This document shows positions 1-9,089 of a DNA stretch of 64,000 bases, in pieces. Made by a program: the position numbers and the translations under genes. How positions within the stretch are numbered: position 1 is the stretch's first letter; the number at the start of each line of letters is the position of its first letter. The notes below the pieces were generated by a model that saw only the letters and a list, made by a program, of their open reading frames with translations, had not been told where the DNA came from and ran no database searches. Source of the stretch: Alteromonas indica (GTDB lineage: Bacteria; Pseudomonadota; Gammaproteobacteria; Enterobacterales; Alteromonadaceae). The DNA is taken from NCBI GenBank assembly GCA_003056425.1, contig PYVY01000017.1, positions 1 through 64,000 of the forward strand. The letters run 5' to 3'.

Positions 1-256
1 ACTTCCAGTCAACTCATGCCTTAAAAGAAATATTCACAGATTTATTGAAGTGGATAATACCAACTGTTACTTTAGTTCCGACAAAGTCGCTCGGTAATTA
101 GACCGACATAATCCCTTGGTAATCACACGAATCCATATGAAAGCTCTCTACTGGTCTAACTGCGAGTGCGGCTTCTCGCTTCATTGGGTTGGATTTAAGT
201 CACATCAGTTTGCGGAAGCTAAGACGTGAAAATTGACGGTTGACCTAACCTTTAAG

Positions 257-454
257 TTATTCTTTGATATGTTTTTTTATTGCCTCTATGCAGTCTGTAG
301 AGTACTCCGGAGCCAACGGTTCAATTTTATCTAGCGTGGACATCTCAATTTTCTCGTGAGTTTTAAAGTCCTCCATGCCATCGAAAAATGACGGCTGGGT
401 TCTTTGCTTGGTCTGAGTGTTGTCAGGTTTTTCTCGTTCATCTGAGTCAGCCAT
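257..454 (-). CDS. Small hypothetical protein, 65 aa
   Basis: I do not recognise this protein. It is short, highly charged and without hydrophobic segments, so it is probably cytosolic. A good ribosome binding site, GGAGAG, lies 8 nt before the ATG, which is the main reason for calling it a gene. It stands alone in AT-rich DNA at the left edge, transcribed leftwards, with no partner on either side. It could be a small accessory protein of the mobile region that also carries the KfrA-like protein and the integrase further right. Confidence in expression is moderate; function is unknown. Confidence 0.45.
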   Translation of the reverse strand: MADSDEREKPDNTQTKQRTQPSFFDGMEDFKTHEKIEMSTLDKIEPLAPEYSTDCIEAIKKHIKE

Positions 455-666
455 AGTTTGAACTCTCCAATAACCTTTGTCACAGTACCTTAAATCTAAC
501 GTTACTATAGCACATAGTTTAAAGAAGCTAATTTTTAACCAGTTTTCTTGCGACTACATTACTCTTATTAGTTTTCTAGTATTGCTTTGATTTATTCTTT
601 CATTAATATTGGCCCAGTCGTGATTACCGCTGGCCTTGAGCAACAGTGATGCGGCGACAGATCTAT

Positions 667-915
667 CTACCACCGTAGGTGGTTTTGAAAAAGCAGTAAT
701 GCTTTTGGTCTTCGGACTATTCACCACCGCAGAGGTGGTTTTGAAAAGCAGCAATGCTTCTGGTCTTCGGACTATTCACCACCGCAGAGGTGGTTTTGAA
801 AAAGCAGTAATGCTTTTGGTCTTCGGACTATTCACCACCGCAGAGGTGGTTTTGAAAAGCAGTAATGCTTATGGTCTTCGGACTATTCACCACCGCAGAG
901 GTGGCTCTGAATGCT
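667..915. repeat. Tandem array of 55/56-bp hairpin units (about 4.5 copies)
   Basis: Copies of CACCACCGCAGAGGTGG begin at 722, 777, 833 and 888, with a slightly diverged first copy near 668, giving a period of 55 or 56 bp. Each unit contains three short inverted repeats: CCACC/GGTGG, AAGCA/TGCTT, and GTC/GAC closing a TTCG tetraloop. The last unit breaks off after the first hairpin. The units are nearly identical, which implies recent amplification. An open frame through the array (636-917) only reflects the repeat. Function is unknown; candidates are a structured RNA or a protein-binding array. Confidence 0.85.
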
Positions 916-1076
916 GACTTGCATTCAATCAATAGCTGGAACAGGTATGGTAGCAAGGACGCTATATATCCAGCTTTTTCTTCGAAGTACGCTTAAACTT
1001 CAATTGATAAGTTAGTTAGCAACTTAACGATGAAAAGTTTTGTGATCCCCAATGTGATGCCTTTCAATTTCCCACT

Positions 1077-2132
1077 TTATAAGACGATTTTTATGCCATT
1101 GGGCATTAGCAGATATGAAATGTCGTCATTATTGCTGTGCTTAGATAACCAATTAATTGCGCGATTATTTTCATGTACTTCAGCTTCAGTAAGCAGCGAG
1201 ACCATCGCGTAAACAGGCTGGCCGATAAGCTGTACTTCACCATTTTCGTAATCCGCTTTCAGTTCATCTGGCACGATATAATCTAGATCATGATTAGCTG
1301 CTTTTTGGAATTGTGCGAAGCCATATCCTTTATGTACATAATCATTTAACCAACTTTCACTCATGAAGGGATGCCAAAATGTATTATAGGCAGCAGAATA
1401 TGCGGGTTTTATTTTATTGCTGGCTGAAAAGTCCAACACTCTCTCTGAGTGTAAATACGCTAGCACATTGTCTATATCACGCGTGTTGTGCCGTATCGCC
1501 ATCAAAATCAAAGGCGCTTCTACCATATTCCGCGCTATATATATATCGCCTAAGTTTTCTCCATTAGCCTTAAACCGTTTCAGCTTGCCAACATCACCGC
1601 GGAGCAGTGCATCATACAACGCATCTAAACTAAACGATAAGGTCTTGGATAATTCCTGCGAATCCTCGCGTATACCGATATGCTGATCAAGCGACTGTTT
1701 CTGGACGGTTAGATTTTGCTTTTGGACTATCAGACTTTCCTTGAGAGTCCTATCGATTTCTTCTAGCAAACCAACTTGTTTTTGGAAGTCACTCACTACT
1801 GAAACTTTACTTGCGATTTGCCCTTGATTATTTCCGTTTGTCTTATTGAACTGGTATAGCGACGCAATAACACCGCCAGATATAAATAACGACACTGCTA
1901 ATGGGACGTACCAAAGATCTCTTAACGCATTATCAGCATTTTCGAATGCTTTTGGTTTCAAAGACCCAATTAGCATGACGGTCAAACCCAGTCCAATCAT
2001 GACCATTGCTGCCCATACGCCTAGAGAGCTTAAAGGGGTCAGCACATCAGTTATGATTCCCGCGCAAGTTGCAAGGACTCCCCCGAAGCCGAATATGTGT
2101 TTACTTTTAGTTATTAATTCTGCTTTTGTCAT
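1077..2132 (-). CDS. Hypothetical membrane protein with coiled coil, 351 aa
   Basis: The N-terminal 95 residues hold three hydrophobic segments (about 12-32, 37-57 and 74-94), which should anchor the protein in the inner membrane. Residues about 110-160 are rich in Q, E, K and L and look like a coiled coil. The remaining ~190 residues are a soluble domain that I cannot assign. No catalytic motif is evident. The start is supported only by a weak AGG two bases before the ATG. It is a single-gene unit divergent from the KfrA-like gene, with a (GTTT)10 tract between them. It is probably accessory DNA; some phage-defence effectors share the plan of membrane anchor plus soluble domain, but nothing here shows that role. 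Confidence 0.6.
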   Translation of the reverse strand: MTKAELITKSKHIFGFGGVLATCAGIITDVLTPLSSLGVWAAMVMIGLGLTVMLIGSLKPKAFENADNALRDLWYVPLAVSLFISGGVIASLYQFNKTNGNNQGQIASKVSVVSDFQKQVGLLEEIDRTLKESLIVQKQNLTVQKQSLDQHIGIREDSQELSKTLSFSLDALYDALLRGDVGKLKRFKANGENLGDIYIARNMVEAPLILMAIRHNTRDIDNVLAYLHSERVLDFSASNKIKPAYSAAYNTFWHPFMSESWLNDYVHKGYGFAQFQKAANHDLDYIVPDELKADYENGEVQLIGQPVYAMVSLLTEAEVHENNRAINWLSKHSNNDDISYLLMPNGIKIVL

Positions 2133-2554
2133 AACCTAAAAATCTGAAAAAAATTAACAAGTTTTGGCCCTGTAGGCTGGCAGTTTTCTGCTAATGCTTG
2201 TTTTGAAGAGGAATGCTATAGCGTTCATGATACATCAGAATCAGTATTATTAAGACGGCTTGCTGCTTTGATGTCTCTTATCAGCAAAAAGTGTAACCAG
2301 CTTGAGTTTCTTCCCAGACAGCTACTGTTTGTTTGTTTGTTTGTTTGTTTGTTTGTTTGTTTGTTTGTAGAGATTAAACATAACAAATTTACTGCAAAAA
2401 GTTTCTTCTAAATTTATCAACGAAATACACTTAAACCAATATTTATATTAGCTTTCTAGTGTTGTCGCACCGCTCTCAGTCAGTATCATCCAAATGAATG
2501 GAGCATGCTCTTACTGAGCGGCTCAATTAATTAACTTACAAATAGAAGATTGAA
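2133..2554. repeat. 422-bp intergenic region with (GTTT)10 microsatellite
   Basis: Ten perfect GTTT units run from 2327 to 2366. The region separates the divergent genes ending at 2132 (membrane protein start) and beginning at 2555 (KfrA-like), so it must hold both promoters. A perfect tetranucleotide run of this length is prone to slippage and could alter promoter spacing or leader length. Nothing else is recognised in the region. Confidence 0.8.
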
Positions 2555-3175
2555 ATGCGTAAACCAACTTACGAGAAAAGCGAAATAATTGAAGCGGCGC
2601 AGGAGCTTCAAAGGTCCAATAAAAGCGTTACAGGCTATGCTATCTGCAAGAGTCTTGGTGGCGGTAGGCCCCAGCGTCTGGAAGAGGTTTGGAAAACATA
2701 TTTACTTGAACAGCAGTTGAAAGATGAGTCTGTTGCAGATGAGCACTTATCGAGCGACATGGAGCAGAGCCTTGAAAGTTTGTCTAATGAGCTGACGACA
2801 AAACTAAGAAGAAGTCTATTAGGATTCGAGCGAAAGCTGAATGACCAAGCTTCTTCAAGAATTGAGAAACAGCATAAACAGAACATGGAACACCTAGCGG
2901 CGCTTCAAGAGAAGCTGGATGACGCGAATAGTATAATTAATCATCAAGAAAATTCGCTCGAACAATTGTTATCAGAGAAGCAAAGCTATATTGAACGTGA
3001 ACATACGATCCACAATTTGGAAAAAAAACTTATCAAAGTCACAAGCGAGCGTGATAGCTATGTCTGTAGACTAGAAGATAAAGACGCTATCATCAATGAG
3101 CAAGCTGCTCGCATCAACGCGTTACTTAACAATGCTCCACAGCCGAATCACAAAGAACTATTAGTCGATAGTTGA
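2555..3175 (+). CDS. KfrA-like DNA-binding coiled-coil protein, 206 aa
   Basis: The first ~55 residues match the KfrA N-terminal domain: a helix-turn-helix with the stretch GYAICKSLGGGRP and the preceding helix EIIEAAQELQ. The rest, roughly 60-190, is a long alpha-helical coiled coil with repeated Q/E/K/L. KfrA proteins of plasmids such as RK2 bind DNA at their own promoters and help plasmid stability; chromosomal copies are often found beside integrases. Here it sits 178 bp upstream of a tyrosine recombinase in the same direction, so the two may form one unit and this protein may regulate the integrase. The upstream AGAAGA is a weak ribosome binding site. Family assignment is good; the specific role is inferred. 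Confidence 0.75.
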   Translation: MRKPTYEKSEIIEAAQELQRSNKSVTGYAICKSLGGGRPQRLEEVWKTYLLEQQLKDESVADEHLSSDMEQSLESLSNELTTKLRRSLLGFERKLNDQASSRIEKQHKQNMEHLAALQEKLDDANSIINHQENSLEQLLSEKQSYIEREHTIHNLEKKLIKVTSERDSYVCRLEDKDAIINEQAARINALLNNAPQPNHKELLVDS

Positions 3176-3353
3176 CCGTCCACAGCACGAGTCCCCCTAA
3201 TAAAATCTTAAAATGTTCATGTGCAAATGTGTAAAAAACACACAGGTAATTAGTCTTTTTCTATCAATCTCTTAAGTATTTATTCTAGCTAATTTGGTTT
3301 TGCGTATCTCTGTGGTTTCATACTAAATGAATTTCATAGAGGGCAATAACAGC

Positions 3354-4643
3354 ATGGCAAAACGAAAAAAAACCTACAGTCAGTCTCAGCTGATCAAGTT
3401 GGTTGAGAGAGGGCGGAAAGGCAAATATTACGCAGGACAGAATCTATATCTTAAGGTTAAAGACAAATTCTCTGCATCATGGTTTTTTCGACGACAGCTA
3501 AATACAAAACGCATCGAAAGAAGACTCGGCGCATTCGGCCAAGACAATGTCTACTATCTTGACTATACCCGCGCTGTTGAACTAGCAACAAAGTATCAAC
3601 AAGCTTTTGAAATGGGGCAGAATCCTTTTGAGCGTGACCATGCACTTGTACAGACACTTAATGATCTTGTCCGATGTTTCTTAGAGAGCCAATCATGTAG
3701 ATATAAAGCTGAACTAGACATCTTTCATCGTGAACTTTCTCAGGAGCTGGGTGAAAAGCGCTTGGTTGACATCACCCGGCACGATCTTGAAATGGTGTTG
3801 AAGAAAATGGTCAATAGCGACAGAAAGTCCATTGCCCTGCGCACTATGTATTTCTTCAAGGCTCTTTTTAACTATGCAAGCCTCCATCATTTAATAATTG
3901 AGAATGTAGCGTCCCATCTTCACCCTAACAAGCATGCAGCTAACGATGGCAGCTACAGACAAGTAACACTATCTGAATGGGAGATTGAGACGGTATTTTC
4001 TATTTTTCAGGAGTACCCGCAGCAAGCGCCGCTTCGAAGTCAGATAGCTATTAGTCTTTACCTAATTTTCGGATGCCGCAAAACTGAACTATTAGAGGCT
4101 CGATGGTGCGACTTTGACTTTGAACGCCAAGAGCTGCTTCTTAGGCCCACGAAGATGGGCAAAGATGAGCTTTTGCTGTCTATTCCCAGTGTTGTTATGC
4201 CATTGTTTAAAGCGCTGAAAGCGCTGTCCAATGGGTCCTCATTTCTTTTTCCTACCGCTAAAAACTCGATGTCAGGTCACTTAAGTGAGAGCACGCTGAA
4301 TGCAATGTTACTTAAGTTTTTTACCCGATACGAAACCCGTAGCATATTACTAGACAATCCTATGGGCAGAGCGGGTGTCAAACACTTTTGGATCCACGAT
4401 CTTCGTCGTACATTTTCTACGTTGGCCAATGAAAATGGCGCGACCGGGGATGTGACTGATAGCTGTCTTAATCACAAAAAGCGAGGACAGAGAAGGCGCT
4501 ATGACTTATCGGTACGCAAGTATCAACGTAAGTCCGTTTATGAAACGACGGCAGAAATCATCTATCCACTAACCAACCTTGATTTTCTAGTAGGCGATCT
4601 TGTGAACCAGTTCGACCTTAACAATTCATCTCAGGCAGCATAG
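3354..4643 (+). CDS. Tyrosine recombinase, P4-type integrase, 429 aa
   Basis: This is a site-specific recombinase of the phage-integrase family with an N-terminal arm-binding domain of the DUF4102 type (residues about 10-90), a core-binding domain, and a catalytic domain. The catalytic Arg is in GCRKTELLEARW, and the His-x-x-Arg box is HDLRRTF. The usual LGH box is changed to LNHKKRGQRRRY, which retains a His and the putative nucleophilic Tyr. I chose ATG 3354 because AGAGGG lies 10 nt upstream; the ATG at 3327 has no ribosome binding site. It is partnered with the KfrA-like gene. No attachment site could be identified, and the matching end of its element is not in the window. Confidence 0.85.
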   Translation: MAKRKKTYSQSQLIKLVERGRKGKYYAGQNLYLKVKDKFSASWFFRRQLNTKRIERRLGAFGQDNVYYLDYTRAVELATKYQQAFEMGQNPFERDHALVQTLNDLVRCFLESQSCRYKAELDIFHRELSQELGEKRLVDITRHDLEMVLKKMVNSDRKSIALRTMYFFKALFNYASLHHLIIENVASHLHPNKHAANDGSYRQVTLSEWEIETVFSIFQEYPQQAPLRSQIAISLYLIFGCRKTELLEARWCDFDFERQELLLRPTKMGKDELLLSIPSVVMPLFKALKALSNGSSFLFPTAKNSMSGHLSESTLNAMLLKFFTRYETRSILLDNPMGRAGVKHFWIHDLRRTFSTLANENGATGDVTDSCLNHKKRGQRRRYDLSVRKYQRKSVYETTAEIIYPLTNLDFLVGDLVNQFDLNNSSQAA

Positions 4644-5077
4644 ATTATCGCTCCAATATGACGATGATAAGAGGCCGCTTTTTAGCGATCCAAAGGCAAT
4701 GCCTCAACAGATTAGAAATGTAGACATGAATAAAAAGCACAATAACGCTCTACATCTCTAGTTCAGATAGTCCCTTACTCCTTTCAGCTTCAAATCATAT
4801 TAAACAATAACGTCCCTAGTACGTACCAGCTTCGCAAGTTTCAGCCCTCACCGACCAATATTTTTGTAATACGATTACTGACATCCGCCCTCATTTCGGC
4901 TAATGTAAGTGTTGAATAAATCGAGGGAATACATCGCGCTCGACTGCGAGGTGGTGATCAATGTGGTGACTTCAACCGCTCCTGATACTCGTAACTTATT
5001 AAATAATATAGAGATTTACCTCCAAGTCTCTTGGTAGATCCAGAATATTGAGTAACTGACTTTCTCTGTGCTTTACC
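4644..5077. other. Gene-free stretch after the integrase
   Basis: About 430 bp with stop codons in all frames and no tRNA, rRNA or repeat that I can recognise. It is the likely place for the end of the left accessory element, but I see no attachment duplication. Confidence 0.5.
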
Positions 5078-5102
5078 AGCCTCGCCTTTGCGAGGCTTTT
5101 TT
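5078..5102 (+). terminator. Strong rho-independent terminator
   Basis: The stem AGCCTCGC/GCGAGGCT with a four-base loop is followed by six T residues. No gene directly upstream fits it, since the integrase ends 430 bp earlier. It may have belonged to a unit that was displaced by the accessory DNA to its left. Confidence 0.85.
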
Positions 5103-5202
5103 ATGACTTATAAATAAATGTTTTAGTGTAAACATTTTCCTTCGCTACCTATATGCTCTACCGTGCGTACCTAGGATACAGTAGATAACCAGCCAAGATA
5201 TA

Positions 5203-6102
5203 ATGAACCAGATTACTCTTCTAGATGGCGGCATGGGTCGCGAATTAAAGCGCTCTGGCGCACCGTTTGATCATCCTTACTGGAGCGCTCAAGCGTTATG
5301 GGATGCACCGGAGGCGGTGGAGCAGGCGCATTGCAGGTTTATCGAAGCCGGCGCGCAGATTATTACCGTTAACAGTTATGCCTGTGTGCCCTTTCATTTG
5401 GGTCAGGCTATGTATGCAGAGCGCGGCGTCCAGCTAGCCACTGAAGCAGCCAAAATAGCCCAGGCCGCGGTTGCAAAGTATCCTACCTCGCCGGTTAAAA
5501 TAGCCGGCTGTTTACCGCCGCCAATGGGCAGTTACCGACCGGATTTGTTTGATGCCCCTGCCGCGCTTACTATCTATCAGGAGCTGCTTGCCGCCCAAGA
5601 CCCATGGTGTGATCTATTCATCGTAGAAACCCTGGCCAGTCTGGAAGAATTAAAAGTGGTACAGACAGCAGCGCGCGCTACAGATAAGCCGGTACACTAT
5701 GCTTTTTCGCTGGATGATAACCTGAGTGATGGAGCCCGTTTACGGTCCGGGCAGTCAGTCGCGTCGGCCGTAGCATTAGTTTGTGCAGATAGGCATGCTG
5801 CCGGCATCGCCTTCAACTGTTCTATTCCCGAAGTTATGGCACATGCTTTACAAGAAGCGTATTCAATACTTACCCGTGAACAACGTAAACTGACGTTGGG
5901 GGTATATGCGAATAATTTCCGGCCCATTCCCAACGACTATGCGGCCAACTCACAGTCGCAACCCATGCGTGAGCTCTCGCCTGAGGATTATCTGGAGTTT
6001 GTGAAGCAATGGGTAGCAACAGGGGCTTCGCTGGTGGGTGGTTGCTGCGGGATAGGGCCTGAACACATTCAGGCGCTGTCTCAATGGCAAGCTACAGCGT
6101 AG
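5203..6102 (+). CDS. mmuM: Homocysteine S-methyltransferase (MmuM family), 299 aa
   Basis: The enzyme transfers a methyl group from S-methylmethionine (or SAM) to homocysteine, giving methionine in the cytoplasm. The sequence begins LLDGGMGRELKRSG, typical of the family's TIM barrel. The three zinc-binding cysteines are present at about C206 (FNCSIPE) and C281/C282 (GGCCGIGP). Length is normal for the family. It is a single gene transcribed rightwards, with only a weak purine-rich ribosome binding site. The closest alternative is a betaine-type methyltransferase of the same fold, but the short length without further domains favours MmuM. Confidence 0.88.
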   Translation: MNQITLLDGGMGRELKRSGAPFDHPYWSAQALWDAPEAVEQAHCRFIEAGAQIITVNSYACVPFHLGQAMYAERGVQLATEAAKIAQAAVAKYPTSPVKIAGCLPPPMGSYRPDLFDAPAALTIYQELLAAQDPWCDLFIVETLASLEELKVVQTAARATDKPVHYAFSLDDNLSDGARLRSGQSVASAVALVCADRHAAGIAFNCSIPEVMAHALQEAYSILTREQRKLTLGVYANNFRPIPNDYAANSQSQPMRELSPEDYLEFVKQWVATGASLVGGCCGIGPEHIQALSQWQATA

Positions 6103-6160
6103 CCTGCGTGCTTATTGCCCCGGATAAATATATGTGTGGGTTTCGGGGCAATAAGTTGGG

Positions 6161-6718
6161 TCAGGATTTCGGCTTCAGGGTTAGCCGGTCTGGCTGGATG
6201 CTTAGCTCCAACGGAACATTAGATAGCATACTGATGGCGGCGTTGGTGGTATCGAGCTCATACACCGGATGCGTCGTCAGATAGCCATTGAGCAGGGACA
6301 TAAACTCGCCACTTACCGGCGCAAGGTTGCCCCGATAACCCCCAGCATCCACAGTACTGTCCAGTAGTTTCAAAGAACGCAGAAATACCGCTTTTTTCTC
6401 GCTGTCATAATAAGGTACGCCTTCGAGTTGCAAGTTCACCTTGGCGGGGTATTCAAAACCAAATGCGCTTACTGTTGCGGTCGCGGCTGCCCCTAGCTGG
6501 ATAATTTCGCGGCCTTCAGGACCTATATCAACGCTCATATCGTCGATGGATAACAGCAAAGGGATGCCCGCCACGGTGGCTTTATCCTGCAATTTAGTAA
6601 GCTGTTCATCCAACAGTGATTCCAACTCACTTTGCGACACGGAATAGGCCGACAGTTGCGACAATGTCGCACAGCCGCTCAGTAACAACGCATACAGCGC
6701 AAAAAACCAATATTTCAT
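6161..6718 (-). CDS. DUF1439 lipoprotein (YceB-like), 185 aa
   Basis: A lipoprotein signal peptide ends in the lipobox LLSGC (Cys16), so the mature protein should be lipidated and sorted to the outer membrane. The remaining ~165 residues match the DUF1439/YceB family: ELESLLDEQLTKLQDKATVAGIPLLLSIDDMSVDIG near the front and a lipid-binding-like beta-rich remainder. The family has no established biochemical function. It is convergent with mmuM and stands alone. Confidence 0.8.
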   Translation of the reverse strand: MKYWFFALYALLLSGCATLSQLSAYSVSQSELESLLDEQLTKLQDKATVAGIPLLLSIDDMSVDIGPEGREIIQLGAAATATVSAFGFEYPAKVNLQLEGVPYYDSEKKAVFLRSLKLLDSTVDAGGYRGNLAPVSGEFMSLLNGYLTTHPVYELDTTNAAISMLSNVPLELSIQPDRLTLKPKS

Positions 6719-6933
6719 TGATGACCCTAATTAACTGATGTGACCCGCCCAGTGTACTCTGCGCCCCCATAGAATGCGACTTTATAATACCCGTCAACGG
6801 CTATCGAAAAACAGCCCCCGCTTGACTCTGTTACCAGAGCGCCTATCAATCGATAAGGCGTTCACTGCACTACAGCTGTACTTTTCCGCTACCCCCGGTA
6901 GCTTACGCTGCATCAACCCTATCGTTTTACCAC

Positions 6934-6956
6934 CAAAAACAGCCCCGTAGGGCTGT
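6934..6956 (-). terminator. Terminator of the OmpA-type lipoprotein gene
   Basis: Inverted repeat ACAGCCC/GGGCTGT with a four-base loop; read on the minus strand it is followed by TTTTT. It lies just downstream of the gene at 6988-7629. Confidence 0.8.
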
Positions 6957-6987
6957 AATTTGTACATCTGCAAACGGGCAGTGGTTA

Positions 6988-7629
6988 TCAGGTATTGTCT
7001 TTCGTAAGCGGCTGAATTTCCAGCTCTACCCGGCGGTTCATCTGGCGGTTCTGCGCGCTGGTATTGGGCACCTTAGGCTGGTACTCCCCCATCCCCACTG
7101 TAGAGATACGCTTAGTGTTAACATTAAATGTGGTCAGCAAATTTTTAACCGACTGGGCACGACGTTCTGATAAGGTCTGATTGTATTGCTCAGATCCTGT
7201 ATCGTCGGTATGGCCTTTAATCAGCAAGACGGTCTTTTCGTATTCATTCACCACCGTGGCTACATCGTTCAGGATGGGGTTAAAGTCAGAACTGATAGAT
7301 GCGCTATCGGTAGCAAAAGTAATATCGCCGGGCATGATTAATTTCAGGTTATCACCTTCACGCACCACCTGAATGCCGGTATCCGCCAGTTCTTTGCGTA
7401 ATGCTTCTTCCTGGCGATCCATATAGTTACCTATCGCGCCACCAGCGATAGCACCTACTGCCGCGCCCCAGGCATAACGACTTTTGTCGTTATCGCCAGT
7501 GGCTTTACCCAGCAATGCACCTACCACTGCACCAATAGCCGCGCCTTTTTGCGTATTAGACGGATCATTAGCACAACCAGCAACCGAAACAGCCATGGCA
7601 ACAACGCCGGCGATAAGAGTCTTTTTCAT
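6988..7629 (-). CDS. OmpA-family glycine-zipper lipoprotein (YiaD-like), 213 aa
   Basis: The signal peptide ends in a lipobox VAGC (Cys19). Residues about 25-75 form a glycine-zipper segment (GAAIGAVVGALLGKATG, then GAVAGGAIGNYMDRQ). The C-terminal ~110 residues are an OmpA peptidoglycan-binding domain with the signature LIKGHTDDTGSEQYNQTLSE and the closing NRRVELEI. Such proteins anchor the outer membrane to the cell wall. GAGG five bases before the ATG supports the start. It is a single gene with its own terminator. Confidence 0.88.
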   Translation of the reverse strand: MKKTLIAGVVAMAVSVAGCANDPSNTQKGAAIGAVVGALLGKATGDNDKSRYAWGAAVGAIAGGAIGNYMDRQEEALRKELADTGIQVVREGDNLKLIMPGDITFATDSASISSDFNPILNDVATVVNEYEKTVLLIKGHTDDTGSEQYNQTLSERRAQSVKNLLTTFNVNTKRISTVGMGEYQPKVPNTSAQNRQMNRRVELEIQPLTKDNT

Positions 7630-7828
7630 AACATCCTCAATATTGTCAAATAATACAATGGGCCAAGATCAAAGGGTATTCACTCCCCGGGCCCACTCGA
7701 AACGTAAAGTGAAAAGTCTGCAAAAGCTATTCCACCCATCTGGGCGATACAGTAACAGAGTACCCAACCTAACCTGAACCCAGCCTAAACACCTCGCTTG
7801 AATGCAATTTGTTGCGGTCTTGCAACAC

Positions 7829-9025
7829 TTACAAAGCAATTGAGCGCTCAAAGAAACTATTAAAATCAATTTTATATTCACTGGCTAAGACAGACGATTC
7901 TATGGTTATACGTTTATCGCAGGCTAGATCGATATCTTTGGGCTCCAAGAAATGCCCACCTTTTACTGAATAAAAGACTTTTACTACCGGGGTAAGGGGA
8001 GAGTCGTTCTGTTGCAGTACCATAGCTAGTTTATCGGTGGACAGTCTGACAAGGCTACCTACCGGATAAACCCCCATGCACTTTATAAATTGCTGTACTA
8101 ACCCGCTGTCTAAACGCTCAGGGGCATCCTGTAGCAGGATTTTCATGGCTTTTTGGCTGGGCATACCCGCTTTATAGCAACGGTCTGCCGTGAGCGCATC
8201 GTATATATCAGCAATAGCCAGCATTCGCCCTTCTTGTGAGATATCCTGCCCGCCGATACCTGCCGGGTAGCCTTTGCCATCCAGCCGTTCGTGGTGCTCA
8301 CTGACGACGCGAATTAACGCACTGTCGATACGGGCCGCATGCAATGCATCCACGCCAAACTCAACGTGGCGTTTCATCACAGCCATTTCCGGGTCGGTAA
8401 GCCGTCCCGGCTTGTGGAGAATATTGTCCGGGATGCGTATTTTACCCATATCGTGTAAAAAGCCGGCATACGCCAGATCACTTACCTGCTGCTCATCCAT
8501 TCCTACAAACTGACCAAAGTTGGCCAATAAAATAGCGACGTTTAATGAATGCTCTAGTAGGTAATCATCCTTTTCACGAATTTTTGTCAGGCACAACAAG
8601 GCATCTGGGTTGCGATCGATAGACTCCACCAGTTTATGCGAGAACGCCCGCGGGATTTTGTCGTCAAACGGCAAGCCCTTTTGAACGGACTCCAGTAACG
8701 ACTTCTGAATTTCTTTACCCTGAGCATGTAATTGTTCAGCGCGTTGTATTTCACGAAAAAAAGGAACCTTGGCTTTTTTTTCAGCCCTGGCTTCTTCCGG
8801 GTCTTCAGCGTTCGGCGTATCAGGTGGGGCTACAGTAAACGCCCGGTTAGGATCGATAACCAGTTTTTTAACCCCGCGCGCGCGTAGCACATCAACTACT
8901 TTTTGCGAGGTAACCTTACCTTCTGACTTAATTTTTACCCCGCCGGATTGTCCCACAATCTGGCTAACAAACATCCCTGGAACCAGCTGGTCTATAGTAA
9001 TGGTTTTAAGTGAATTTCCGTTCAT
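7829..9025 (-). CDS. HD-GYP cyclic-di-GMP phosphodiesterase with DUF3391 domain, 398 aa
   Basis: The N-terminal ~70 residues are a DUF3391 domain (IDQLVPGMFVSQI). The rest is an HD-GYP domain: HSLNVAILLANFG, the metal-binding HDMGKIRIPDNIL, and the GYP region HHERLDGKGYP. These residues fit an active phosphodiesterase that hydrolyses cyclic di-GMP. No receiver or membrane segment is present, so it should act in the cytoplasm and sense its input through DUF3391. It stands alone between the OmpA-type lipoprotein and the alkyltransferase-like gene. Confidence 0.88.
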   Translation of the reverse strand: MNGNSLKTITIDQLVPGMFVSQIVGQSGGVKIKSEGKVTSQKVVDVLRARGVKKLVIDPNRAFTVAPPDTPNAEDPEEARAEKKAKVPFFREIQRAEQLHAQGKEIQKSLLESVQKGLPFDDKIPRAFSHKLVESIDRNPDALLCLTKIREKDDYLLEHSLNVAILLANFGQFVGMDEQQVSDLAYAGFLHDMGKIRIPDNILHKPGRLTDPEMAVMKRHVEFGVDALHAARIDSALIRVVSEHHERLDGKGYPAGIGGQDISQEGRMLAIADIYDALTADRCYKAGMPSQKAMKILLQDAPERLDSGLVQQFIKCMGVYPVGSLVRLSTDKLAMVLQQNDSPLTPVVKVFYSVKGGHFLEPKDIDLACDKRITIESSVLASEYKIDFNSFFERSIAL

Positions 9026-9089
9026 AACACCCTACGACTTAACATTAATCAGTGAAAAGGTTGATGGCTTTTCACGGTAAACAACGGTT

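Noticed and set aside
667..915. CRISPR array
   Set aside because: The repeats are head to tail with no unique spacers, the units are internally palindromic three times, and no cas gene is nearby.
636..917. Protein-coding gene through the tandem repeat
   Set aside because: The frame shifts between 55- and 56-bp units, so the apparent protein merely alternates between two repeat translations; no ribosome binding site.
4644..5202. tRNA or 5S rRNA gene as integration target of the left integrase
   Set aside because: The terminator at 5078 looks like those after RNA operons, but no cloverleaf or 5S-like sequence could be found before it.
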